Shown here: one piece after another, positions 11,357-26,504 of the stretch
How the letters are laid out: each line of letters begins with the position of its first letter
Numbering within the stretch: the stretch's first letter is position 1
Assembly (NCBI GenBank): GCA_029718625.1
Contig: CM056376.1
Span: 88,975,675-89,039,674, forward strand
Reading direction: 5' to 3'
DNA length: 64,000 nt
From: Synaphobranchus kaupii
Taxonomy: Eukaryota > Chordata > Actinopteri > Anguilliformes > Synaphobranchidae
Notes under the pieces: model-generated
Database searches by the model: none
What the model saw: the letters and a program-made list of their open reading frames with translations, nothing else
Told to the model about the DNA's origin: nothing
Program-made: the position numbers and the translations under genes

Positions 11357-12172
11357 TTACGCTCTGCTCTTGCGGTCATGACTGACTGACTGTGGAAACC
11401 GAACCTCAACGTACCCTTGCCAACATTTCTTTATCATTAATTTCTTCACTTCAGCTCTGTTCACTTTATCCTTTTCACACATAACACAATGTCACCATAA
11501 AATTAATTACTAGGAAAATTAAGAATTTACGATAATAGCCTACATTAAGAATTGATGATAGCCTCCTTTAAGCTGCAAGCCTTTAAGAGATCGGATTTAT
11601 AAACCGCCAATTCCCCAAACATATCTGATTCATGGTTAGTCAGTTTAAAAAAAACAAAAAACAATAGCCTCCGAATGTGGCTCTAGTCTACGCTACTCTG
11701 CAGATAATGTAGCTTACTGCAAACACTTTTAATTATAATAATAGCAATAATAAGAAGAATAATCTCTGGTATGTACTTTCTTAGTAGTATCTATTGTTTT
11801 CTTTCTGGCTAAGATTCCTGGGAAATATGTGTTGTCCAATTAAGCTTCTCAGCCAACGTTACTGTTGCCAGAGAGACGTCAGTCTGCTTCTAGTCAGGAA
11901 GCAGATATAAGCTAGGCTACTACGAAGCGAATCAACATGCCTTATAGCCTACATTCATTGCACTACAGAAAACTAAACTAAACCTAGCTGTCCGGTACCA
12001 AAACATTTCCCGCAGGTAACATTCTACACTACCGGAAAAAACTGCTGTGCTTATGAACTCACTAGCTCGCTCGCTTGCTCGTAGCCCACACATGGAAGGT
12101 TGGAGTTACACATCCGGCAATCCAGTGGTGAATAGCCTAACGTTAAATGTATTTCACAGAATACTAATAGCC

Positions 12173-12444
12173 CTATTCCGAAGCAATGCTATCCAAACTT
12201 TCCTAAATTATTTAATGCAACTTGGCCCTGTGTTTCTTCATCTTACCATCTCAAGAGAATGTGACCAATGAAACTGTATGTGCCACATCAAACTGCAAAA
12301 TGAAAATAATTTATAGTGGAAATACTCTGATTCAGATGTGTTGCACTTAGAAATTAAACAGAAATTACTACACTATAGGGCATGTTTGAACAATTGTCTG
12401 CATCCACTGCTTTGGGTCTATGAAAAGCACATAATGAATAAAAT

Positions 12445-12493
<49 letters not shown>

Positions 12494-13246
12494 GTATTTA
12501 TTGATTTATTTATTTGGATTTCTATCAAACCTGTGTGGTCCTACAGAGCATAGATATCCTTGTGTTCACAAAATTCTGTTTGCAAATATCATAAATACTA
12601 TTATGTTAAGAAAATAATATACACAGTAATAATATACTAATAATACTATTACTTATTTGCCACCATCTGACCCACAAACATGTGTGGATACGTTTGTAAA
12701 AATGCTATATGTACGCTATTTTCTAGGTAAAAATATTACTAATTTTTATCTGCATTTATTTATTCATCACCCCTTTCTCTATTGTACATGATGTTTCTTG
12801 ATATAAATGTCTGTGAATTGTAAAGAATTCTATAGCAGCAGTTAACATTTTAACACCTGTACATTTTCTAAAGTAAACTTGCCAACAAAGTACAACCATA
12901 TCCTTTCTGGAGTGTAATTATTCATCAACTGTTAAAAACATTCATTGAAATCATATGTTGTTCCATGAGGCACAATCTCTTAACATTCAAAGATGAAGAA
13001 ACACAGGGCCAAGTTGCATTAAATAATTTAGGAAAGTTTGGATAGCATTGCTTTGGAATAGAGCTAGTTTATTTAGTGTGAGCTACGATAGGCAATATTG
13101 TTAGTTGTAACTTGGCCACATTTTGATATCAGGACTTTTATAGGCAGACCTAGATTTTGCATGTTGGAATTGATTGCTATGCTATGTAGGCTATGCGTGA
13201 GTAACTTGGCTTTTTCTTTTTTACATCGTAGATGTTTTTTATCTGA
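12173..13246. mobile_element. Foldback element remnant, left arm mostly deleted
   Basis: Homologous to 1628-2658. Only about the innermost 65 bp of the left arm remain (12173-12243), while the right arm (12990-13246) is nearly complete. The interior carries an expanded (TTA)n tract (12446-12493) compared with copy 1. Confidence 0.8.
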
Positions 13247-15384
13247 TTCACATATACAAGAAAAAAGACAGATGTTAAAGGGTTAAGTTGGCTTATTTCG
13301 TGCGATTGTCAAAATCACTTTGCTAAATGTTTCAGGGGGCTGCTGACGAGACATAAGAGCTCTAAGCCTCCGGAGTGATTCAAAACTCATCCGACAACCG
13401 CCTCTGAGCAGAATGAACAAGCGTGCAGAGTTAATACACCATTATGTGACTCCAGCCGCCCAACGCCAAGTTTAAAAATAGAAAAATACTGAATGCACCG
13501 GGGTCGGTACATCATAAGGAAAGGCACTAACACGATAACTGGGGCTTCATGCTCGGTCAGAGCGACGGGACTGGCGTGATTAGCGGTTAGTCTGCTGGGC
13601 CTGACAGACAGAGCCTAGGTCTGCAGCATCTCTGTGGTGCAGCTTGTTTACCTAAATGAGACATGCACTCACCCACCCACTCAACCACAGAACTTCGCCG
13701 CACTGCCAGCTCAGGTCACTACTGTGGATGTCACCTCAGCGGGTCACCTTGGGGAGAGGAGCCTCTTGTCAAGGCAACGTATCAACAGGACGGTCACAAC
13801 GAAAATGATGAAAGATATATACTTGTGTGCTAATACAATTGCTTGAAGAAAAACATCTCGTTTAATATTTTCCCCAAAAATATATGTCATAATTATTCAC
13901 AGTCCCTAATAATTATTTAAAATATAACCCAACAAAAAGTTATGTTGTAGCCTCCCATGGCATTTGGTTTCACTGGGGTCCAAAAATGAGGCTACACAAA
14001 TTTAAAATCCATGCGTCATCCATCACCATGGGGAAAGGGAAATAACTCTCAGTATAAACAAGATAAAGGTTTTTTGACTTCATAAGTCCAGGGATAAGAG
14101 TTTTAACCAGTGGAACAAAAAAATAAAAAAGAACTGCAGGAAGTACCAAGACATCTTGGGGAAAACCTGTTTACTTTTGCCAGGAAGTTCAAACAACTAG
14201 GCTACAAATAGAGCTTACTGCAAGACAATTTTCCCAAGCATATCTCAAAATCAATCAACCAAGAAATGGTTAACTGACCACAAAATTTATGTTTTGCAAT
14301 GGCAATCTCAATTTCCAGACTGGTACCTGACTGAAAATTTGCGGTTTGAATTGAAGATGGCAGTCTACAAACACAAAATAATGGATCTGAAAGATCTTGA
14401 AAAAGCCCAGAATGTGTTAACATGCTATGTGTAGTGGTATCCTTGAAAAGTTAAATAATTAATAAAATGCTAAATAAATTTTTTGTAAAAATATAATGAT
14501 GCTTAATAAATTATGTTTAAGTAAAGGGAATTATGGTCATTATCAGTAACATCATCATCATCATCATCAACCACATCATCCTCATTTTCAGGCATGCCTC
14601 TTCACCTTTGACCCCAACAAAGCTGCTTTAAGCTCTAGGCTTTGTCTCTGACATCATCATCCGCAGGCATGGCCAGGCCAGCCGGTGAGATTTTCAGCGT
14701 CCTTGTGTGTTCTAACATCCTGGAACACAGCCAGGAGCGGCTCAGGAAATGGTATAAAAACATCAGTGTTTGTCTCTGCTTTCTCTTTTAACCAACCACC
14801 CCCCCCCCCCCTATTTCTGAGTGATGGTATGGTCCATGTACCACTCAATCAGTAGAATAACCCTTAGTCACAGTTGTTCAGATAATGACCCACCACCCCA
14901 CCCCCCTCCATATTCCTCTTTTAAACAGCCCTCATTTACTGGCTTATCTCAGCTTCCAGGTCAATGGGGATAGAGTATCATAGCCAAAAGAGATAGATCA
15001 TGGTTTCCCCTCCTCCCCCCACAATCCCAGTGATTAAAGAGTAATGGCCTCCCCCTCTTTGTCCTCTCCCCTGGCCTTCCTAGTTTTATCAGGAATTTTC
15101 TGCACAGCAACAGGGAATGCAGCTTTGTAGGGTAATGTAATTGACAGCATCTGATACTTTATTTTCTACATGACCTTTGCCCTCTGAGCTGTGACATGGA
15201 GGGGGGGGGGGGGTGTTCTGCTGACTGAAAGTAGAAGAGGATTAATCTTTGACAACTGACTTCATATTTGACAATGGAAATCAATATTAAAAATGTTCTT
15301 CTGTTCTTCCTGAACCCAATAAAATGCATTTGAAACATGATTGCTTTGTTGTGCTAAGTGTCTGGTTTTTGAAAATAAAATAGC
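13247..15384. other. No gene; simple repeats and homopolymers
   Basis: Holds a (CAT)n tract (14549-14570), a C13 run (14799-14811) and a G13 run (15201-15213). 13320-13620 is non-repetitive with moderate GC and looks like ordinary unique sequence, possibly conserved. No exon recognised. Confidence 0.6.
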
Positions 15385-15500
15385 GGTGTTTGCTAAATTG
15401 GATCAGAGGCTGGATTGGAGACAAGAGGGTTCCAGGGTCCAAGCCCAACTGGGACTGTTCCACTCCTGAGAGCAGTGCCACACATTAATTGTTCAAGTAA
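15385..15500 (+). repeat. Possible degenerate SINE head
   Basis: A B-box-like GGTCCAAGCCC (15437-15447) follows ATTGGATCAGAGGCTGGA, and CACTCCTGAGAGCAGTGCCAC resembles the post-head segment of V-type SINEs. The A-box is poor and no tail is visible. Confidence 0.3.
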
Positions 15501-19939
<4,439 letters not shown>

Positions 19940-21050
19940 GGGCCTCATTCATGAAACGTCCCTAAATTTGTGCGTACATTTACATGCAAAACAAGTACAT
20001 ATGAAATGAAAAACTTATATGAAAAACTTAAGCCAGATTCGTCAAACCAATGCGGAAAGGCAGATTTGTTCATATTCATGTATGTTCATACATTCAGAGT
20101 CATCGTAAATGACAGGCGCGTGCAAATGCATTACATTATGGGCCTAATTAAACCGGTTCATAGCCTACAATTCATATCCCCCAATGAGATCTAAAGTGTT
20201 TGCTTTTTACAATCTGTTATGAGAACTGATCGGAACCACTCGCAGACACCAAAAGTTATGGGAACAGGCTTTATTCGAGGTTGACAGAAAAGGGTCAATG
20301 TCCAGCAAAACAGGGCAATACAGGCAGGGCAGATACGTGGTCAGTTCCAGGCAGGGGTCAGTGTCCAGCAAACAGGTTAATGCAGAATAAGCAAAAGCGA
20401 AGTCCAGGAACAGGCAGGGGTCAGAACCGGGGAATCCGTTAGAGCTGGGGAACAGGAGGGCGAAGGGAGCAGGGCTAGAACGGGGAAGGGCAGGTGGGCA
20501 GGAGGACTGGAGCAGGGCTGGACATGAACAGGCTGGACATGAACAGGCAGGAGAACAGGAACTGGAAACGGGAACGAGGAGTAGGCAGGGAGCAGGCAGG
20601 AATAAACGCTGGAAAGAATTATACACAAGCACGGAGGCAGGGCACAAGACGATCTGGCACAGAACAAAGAAACAGGGGAGACTATATGCCAGATTAATGA
20701 TGAGACAACGAGGAACAGGTGAGAAAGAAAAACACGAGAGAAAACACAATTCAAGTGCGGGGAAGCGGAGACACAAAATGGGGAAAAGGGAAAACACGGA
20801 CTACCATTACGGAAAATACATATAAACGGAAAAACCAGAAATGGAATAAGACGTGGAGGCACGGGACGTGACATTATGTTTGCATTGTGCAAATGCGGTA
20901 CGTGTGTTCCTGATGAGGTGTAAAGTTTGTTTGTACGTACAAACAAATCTCAGACACAAAACTTTGATGAATGAAAAATACAAACAAAATTGCTAATACG
21001 ATCGATTTATGCACAAAATTTGTTCTGCTCACATTTCACGAATGAAGCCC
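19940..21050. mobile_element. TIR element (GGGCCTCATT family) interrupted by a solo LTR
   Basis: The left end GGGCCTCATTCATGAAACG and the right end ...CATTTCACGAATGAAGCCC are imperfect inverted repeats (about 16 of the first 19 bases). Removing the LTR at 20222-20873 and one 5-bp duplication leaves about 454 bp with no coding capacity. A longer relative with similar termini is at 30552-31527. No clear target duplication could be read, so the superfamily (hAT, PIF/Harbinger or other) is open. Confidence 0.65.
20222..20873 (-). mobile_element. Solo LTR, minus strand, 652 bp
   Basis: On the minus strand it begins TGTCACGTCCCGTGCC and ends ...CCGATCAGTTCT. The 5-bp direct repeat TTATG flanks it (20217-20221 and 20874-20878), the duplication length usual for LTR elements. 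A poly(A) signal AATAAA lies near the minus-strand 3' end (plus 20270-20275). The pyrimidine-rich sense strand has CCTGCCTGTTC-type short repeats that create spurious long frames. It sits inside the TIR element 19940-21050. If ends are instead set to TG...CA, the flanks no longer match, so the TTATG placement is preferred. Confidence 0.75.
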
Positions 21051-22390
21051 AACGACTGCATTAAGTTCACATTAACCTTTATCTACAAAGAGATACCTAT
21101 AGATCGACCAGCATGTGTCCACGGCACTCTGACAGGTCTTCTTCTGGGGAAGTCTCCCTGGGAAACCCGCACATACCCCCCCCCCCCCCCGCCCCCAAAA
21201 AAGAAAAAAACAGAAGTGAAAATGTCAGTGATTTCCCCATGCATTCTTTCTGTTTCCAACTGAAAAAACTACTGAGGTTCAAACCACTCATTAATAAATG
21301 TGAATTACATTTATGCGGTCAAGCACTTATAATAACTCCTTGATATACAGTATGTATGACCTGTGGGTTTGTGTTTTCAAATGATAATCGATCTGTGACT
21401 AGCAGACAACTCTTAATTTGTAGGTAATGCACGATCAGTCATCATGATCAGTATATACTATTATTTGCATGTTTCCACTGAACATTTGTTTATAGTTTAA
21501 ATGTTGTTCTGTCAATCAACTGATATTAATGCAGGCTTCAGCTAGTTGTCTACTTGAATGATTCAAATGTAATGAGTTAGAATGTACACAGTTCCTTCCC
21601 CAAAAATAATAATATACAAAAATTGGATCATTGCTGATCTTTCAATTGTATGTATTTGGGTCATCGCCAAATAAATGGAAAATAGCAAAACACCAGTGAT
21701 ACATAAAAGCTGTATAAGTTTAACCAATGGCATTAATACATGACTAATACATTAATACATGACTGTCTGTCCTCTGGAGACTCTGAGTTCTGGTATGCTA
21801 GGACAGAACATCTTGAGACATCATGTGATCTCTGTAGCTGAGACCCATTTTTGGCCTCTGTTGGTCTGGAAATGAAGGGGAAATACCCAAGGCAGTGAAA
21901 AACAACTTAACATAATTTAACATTATATCATTTCATATTAGAATACAAATGATCTATTAATTGACCTATTTAAGGTGAATTAATCGTGTATTGTTATTTT
22001 TAAACAGATAGGTTGTAGACTGAGCCATTGAAGCTGGTGAACCTGAGAGCTGGATGCAACGTTTATTTGTGAGCTTCTCATGGAGCCTTGAAAAAAACAA
22101 TTTGTTTATGGAAACATTTCTATTGTTCCTGAATTCATTAGAATTATGAATATGTAATGAACTGTAGCACTTGGGCTGTATTTGCTCATTTTACGTTGAA
22201 TCTGTATGCAGAATTCTTTGATCACGCTTAACATGGCCTGACTTCCCCTCCTAAGCACCACATATCTGAATCTGTCTGTTCTGCTGAAGAAGTTTCATGT
22301 TAAAATAATTACAAGGTACAGCCATTCAGAACGCTTAAGCAAATAGTTGCCGGTTCACAGGTCTATCTAACTCGATAACAGAATTAAACA
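21051..22390. other. No gene; one C15 homopolymer
   Basis: A C15 run at 21176-21190 is followed by GCCCCC and an A-rich tract. The rest is AT-rich unique-looking DNA. Confidence 0.6.
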
Positions 22391-22395
22391 GAACT

Positions 22396-23797
22396 TGTAA
22401 CGTTCCGTTCCCGTCCTGTCCGTTTTCCATGTTTTCCTTGTTTCCTTCCGTGTCATGTTGGATCCCTTGTCCGTGTTTCCCTCCTGGCTGTGGACTGGGC
22501 GTCTCCCTCGGGTACTTTTGGTTTCATTTTCCACTTTAGCTTCCGCCTATCACTCGCCCCTCTCGTTACTCACATTCCTCACTGCTGTGCTTCGGCAATC
22601 ACTCCTGATTTAACATCACACCTGTTTCTCGTTTTCTCCTTCACTTCCTGCACCATTTAAACCCCTGGCTGGCTGCTATTCAGCGCCAGTTCGTTGACTA
22701 ACCTACCGTGTTTGTTTCGTATCCCGTTTCTGGTCCAGTGTTTGTGAGCCTGCTGGTTCATACCTGTTCGCCTGGTTTCCTGACTGGTAGCTATCTCTGC
22801 TAATCTTTCGCTGCTGCATGCATTTACCTGTTTCCCTTCAAAACCTCCAGACGCCGCAGTTCCAGTCTTCCCGCAGCTGTGTTTGTCCTCCCCGTGTTAC
22901 GTACCTCCCGTACTCGTGTTGCGGTACCAGGACCTCTGCATGCCAGCCGGCTTACGCCAGTATTGCCCGAGCTACGCCGCACCTTCCAACTCGGCGGTGC
23001 ATTCACCAGCTACAGTCCTGTCACAACACCCTGCCTTTAACCTCTGCTTTCTGCCCGGTTACTCAAGCTACCCGGTCCAGTTTCCAGTCCTGTTCCAGCC
23101 CAGTTCCGATCCAGTTTCCAGTCCAGCTCCAGTCCAGTTTCCAGTCCAGTTCCAGTCCAGTTCCGGTGTTTTAGACACCTCCGTTCAAGTCCAGTTCCGG
23201 CTTGGAACAAGTTCCGTGCCGTCCCCTGTGTTCCTGAGTGGACCTTCCGGTCCAGTTTCCAGTCCAGTTCCAGCCCAGGTCCGGTGTTCCATACACCTCC
23301 GTTCAAGTCCAGTTCCGGCTTGGAACAAGTTCCGTGCCGTTCCCGTTTCCTGAGTGGACCTCCCGGTCCAGTTTCCAGTCCAGTTCCCAGTCCAGTTCCA
23401 GTCCAGTTCCGGTGTTTTATACACCTCCGTTCAAGTCCAGTTCCGGCTTGGAACAAGTTCCGTGCCGTTCCCGTTTCCTGAGTGGACCTTCCGGTCCAGT
23501 TTCCAGTCCAGTTCCGATCCAGTTTCCAGTCCAGTTCCAGTCCAGTTCCAGTCCAGTTCCGGTGTTTTAGACACCTCCGTTCAAGTCCAGTTCCGGCTTG
23601 GAACAGTTCCGTGTTTCTTCAAGTCCAGCTCCGGCTTGGAGCAGTCCTCAGTTGGACGCTATCCTGTGTTAACTAACTAACCTGTTTTGCTCCCGTGTAC
23701 AGCTTTGGGACCACCCCAACGCTTAATAAAGTTCCACTTTCTGTAATCTGTCTCCTGGTCGTTGCACTTGGGTTCGTCCCGTATCAGGATCCTAACA
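22396..23797 (+). mobile_element. Solo LTR, plus strand, 1402 bp, with internal minisatellite
   Basis: It begins TGTAACGTTCCGTTCC and ends CAGGATCCTAACA (TG...CA) and is flanked by the 5-bp duplication GAACT (22391-22395 and 23798-23802). An AATAAA signal (in GCTTAATAAAGTTCC, near 23725) lies 70 bases before the end, as in an LTR R region. The architecture resembles the LTR at 20222-20873. No gag/pol and no second LTR are present, so it is the product of LTR-LTR recombination. Overlapping frames of 60-156 codons through 22818-23680 are artefacts of the tandem repeat. Confidence 0.8.
23073..23665 (+). repeat. Higher-order minisatellite inside the LTR
   Basis: Four units start with the motif CCGTTCAAGTCCAGTTCCGG at about 23181, 23299, 23427 and 23577, i.e. 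118, 128 and 150 bp apart, with a fifth partial unit at about 23608. The spacing grows because each unit contains a variable number of ~11-bp TTCCAGTCCAG subrepeats. Confidence 0.85.
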
Positions 23798-23802
23798 GAA
23801 CT

Positions 23803-24652
23803 GCTGTGATTAGAAAGCAAACTCATCTTAAATAAACGCTTAATTCCACCAGACCTCCTCGTGAATGAATGGACAAGGAAGTAAAGAACAAGAACATACA
23901 CTATGAACCCTGACCAGAAGTGTGACCATCTAAGGCCTCGGGGAACCTGAGCTGAGGAGAGCATGTGTCGGGTTTGAGTTTAAGTGGACAGAAGGACAGC
24001 TCATCCTTACGGAACCACGTGACCTCAACAGCCCATGGGGAGACCCGCGGGGCCCAAGTCGGGGGTGTAAACGTAGGAGGGGAATACCTCGTTCTGAAAA
24101 TGTCAAACCGTCCCCGCCTGGTGTATTTAAAGACACGAAGAGTGACCTGTCCCTGTCATTTGTCATGAGGGAGTCACATGTCTGCGTTGTGTAATGGTTT
24201 CACATTTTAAGAGAAGCCCTCCTCTATGTCCGCTATACAACACACATACCGTATGTGGGACTGACGTGGTGAAATGATTATAGCAATGGTCCCTGGACAT
24301 GAGGGTCATGGGATGTGGCAGTTGAACACTGGGATGTGGCAGTTGAACACTGGGATGTGGCAGTTGAACCCTTAAGCAAAGGTCTAATAAAATACTTGAC
24401 CGTGAAAATTGTTAAAGAATGTCCAGTGGAATGTTAGCTGAGCAAAGTATACTGCATTGAACAACGCAATTAAGAATAAATAATTGGGGAGTGTTTTTTC
24501 CAAACCTTGTCCAGTTTTGATAAACCATATTTTTTCAAGGTGGTATACTTTTTATGATAAATATTTGCAATTTTAAGTATAAAAATTTGATTTTTCACCA
24601 ATTTAAAATTAACAAAAACTGGTTGATTTTCTCAAAATTGGTAAAAGTGGCC
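23803..24652. other. No gene; includes a 21-bp triplicate
   Basis: 23930-24170 is GC-richer than its surroundings but gives no recognisable protein. 24262-24420 loosely resembles a degraded SINE. Confidence 0.45.
24311..24372 (+). repeat. 21-bp tandem repeat, 3 units
   Basis: GGATGTGGCAGTTGAACACT recurs at 24311, 24332 and 24353; the third unit diverges at its end. Confidence 0.9.
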
Positions 24653-24664
24653 TGAGTGAGTTTT

Positions 24665-25508
24665 CCATCCATCCGTCCATTATCTAACCCGTTTATTCCT
24701 GGGCTGCGTTCGATCCGAAATGTATCCTTTCTTCCTGTCATTCCCTTCCCTTGCTTCAAGGGGGGAATCCCCAAAATGCCAGGATGAAATATGGCGGCCA
24801 CACCAAGTGTGATTCGGATCCAATTTAAGAAAGGGGAGGGAGTAATTATATTCCCTCGCTCCCTCGTTTATCCTCCCTTCCACCAAGGATATAAAATGCA
24901 AGCTTCCAGCAAGAAGGGAATCCCACAAAGCAATGCTCCACATGAAAAAGTGGGCAGTCACCACAGAACTATGTAGCGGTCACATTTCAACTCTATGGTG
25001 TTGCACTTCCGAAATGTTGCGAGGGCGGTTTGGTTCCATTTTTGTTTGTTTCTCGTCAATCCTCCCTGCAGAGCACCTTTTAAGTTTGCTTGCTGCACAA
25101 GCAAATTGTGTCACAAGATAGCTCCATCAAGGGAAGTGAGCAAGGGAAGGGAGTTAATGTTAAATTGGATTTGAATGCAGCCCTGGTCAGGGTCGCAGGG
25201 GAGCTGGAGCCTATCCCAGCATGCATTGGGTGAGAGACAGGAATACACCCTGGACAGCCTGCCAATCTATCACAGGGCACATACACCATTCACTCACACA
25301 CTCATACCTATGGCCAATTTTGAGTCTCCAATTAGCCTAACCTGCATGTCTTTGGACTGTGGGAGGAAACCGGAGTACCCGGAGGAAACCCACGCGGACA
25401 CGGGGAGAACATGCAAACTCCACACAGAAAGGCCCTCGGCCGGGATTCGAACTGGTACCTTCTTGCTGTGAGGTGACAGTGCTAACCACTGCACCACCGT
25501 GCCGCCCC
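24665..25508 (-). mobile_element. tRNA-headed SINE with (ATGG)n tail, copy a, split by a MITE
   Basis: Read on the minus strand the element starts GGGGCGGCACGGTGG, has an A-box (GGTGGTGCAGTGGTTAGC) and a B-box region (GTTCGAATCCC, plus 25442-25452), and ends in an ATGG-type tail (plus 24665-24682). It is flanked by a 12-bp target duplication TGAG(T/C)GAGTTTT at 24653-24664 and 25509-25520. The body is common to copies at 35155 and 54360. The insertion 24703-25181 separates tail and body. This repeat is widespread in teleosts; the formal family name was not assigned. Confidence 0.88.
24703..25181. mobile_element. MITE, 479 bp, inserted in the SINE with 5-bp TSD
   Basis: Ends are GCTGCGTTCGATCC... 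and ...GGATTTGAATGCAGC, imperfect inverted repeats whose similarity continues inward through CCCTTCCCTTGC. CCTGG is duplicated at 24698-24702 and 25182-25186. The SINE copy at 35190 gives the empty-site form (TTATTCCTGATCAGGG), so the boundaries are firm. No transposase. A 5-bp duplication is unusual for hAT or mariner; the superfamily is unassigned. Confidence 0.85.
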
Positions 25509-25520
25509 TGAGCGAGTTTT

Positions 25521-26252
25521 GGAAAATTAACGTATGATACTACAAAGACAGCTGAATTCTCTAAGGGTAAAAAGTATAATTCCTAAATAGCCTTCCTCCC
25601 TTCCTAAACAATGAAGACTGGGTAAAGGTAACAAAGCCACAGTAAGGGCACAGCTGGTGGTGTGGCTTTAGGACAGCCAAACCGAGAATGGAAGGGAACA
25701 ATTCTAAATTATGAGTGATGAGAGGCAATCCAGAAAATGATCGTGTGGAACAAAACTTCGCCATAAAAAGACAGAAGGTGAGATAAGGCACAAAGATAGA
25801 CTTGCAAAATCGCACCGATGATACAAAAATAAAAACAGAACCAAATAAACCAAAATAAATAAAAAAGGTTGATAGACAGTCACATGAGAGCAGAACTATT
25901 GGATGTGAGACTCCAGGGAATATGGTGTGACACAGACAGTCCAATCACCATGGAAACACCTCCAGGTGCAACCTCCAAGCACTAGTGCAACGGTTAGACC
26001 CATGGGCATCTGCAGTCAATATTGTGTAGATTTTCAGAAATTAACCAAACATAGCTTAATATGCAAGTAAGCAATTTATTTAAATGAAACAATTGAGCAC
26101 TGGACATACAGTATAAAAGCACAGTTTGCCATACAAGCCTGTAGCTTGCTCAATCTGGATTTTCAAGTGGGAATTATTATGATCTTTTTATTGTTTTATG
26201 CTTTACTTGCTTTATGCTTTGGTGTGTTATTTTGCTGAATGCATCCTTTTGA
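25521..26252. other. No gene or classifiable repeat seen
   Basis: A 127-codon minus-strand frame (25561-25944) is hydrophobic-rich but has no family resemblance and no start context; judged chance. Confidence 0.5.
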
Positions 26253-26254
26253 TA

Positions 26255-26502
26255 CAGACCCCAATTCCAAAAAAGTTGGGACAGTATGTAAAATGCACAT
26301 AAAAGCAGAAAGCAGTGATTTGTAAATTCTCTTTTACATATATTTAATTGAAAACAGTACACAAAAAAGATATTTAATGATTTACCTTAGCAACTTTATT
26401 GATTTTTGTAAATATACGTTAATTCTGAACTTGGTTGGGACGGGGCAAAAAAAAAAGACTGGGAAGTACATACTGCCCCAACTTTTTTGGAATTGGGGTT
26501 TG
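26255..26502. mobile_element. Tc1/mariner-type MITE, 248 bp
   Basis: Termini CAGACCCCAATTCC (from 26255) and GGAATTGGGGTTTG (to 26502) are inverted repeats continuing through AAAAAAGTTGGG, about 28 bp in all. TA borders both ends (26253-26254 and 26503-26504). The interior is AT-rich and non-coding. The ACCCCAATTCC terminus is one I recall as very common in fish genomes. Confidence 0.88.
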
Positions 26503-26504
26503 TA

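Larger units (their letters stand above)
10985..13246 (+). repeat. Unclassified dispersed repeat, copy 2
   Basis: Second copy of the repeat at 1-2658, same orientation. 10985-12017 matches 1-1019 with scattered substitutions and small indels. Copy 2 then has about 140 bp (12018-12158) absent from copy 1. At CTATT (12173-12177) it jumps to the interior of the foldback element, skipping what is 1043-1632 in copy 1. The right terminus at 13246 is the same base as 2658. No coding potential. Confidence 0.85.

Noticed and set aside
20207..20946. Two overlapping minus-strand frames of 196 and 189 codons, Pro/Ser/Cys-rich
   Set aside because: They coincide with a pyrimidine-rich solo LTR and its short repeats, overlap each other in different frames, and lack any protein-family feature.
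22818..23680. Many overlapping frames (up to 156 codons) on both strands
   Set aside because: They arise from the TTCCAGTCCAG minisatellite, which has few stop codons in any frame.
24595..25471. Short ORFs in the MITE and SINE as genes
   Set aside because: They span transposon and SINE sequence with defined boundaries and have no protein resemblance.
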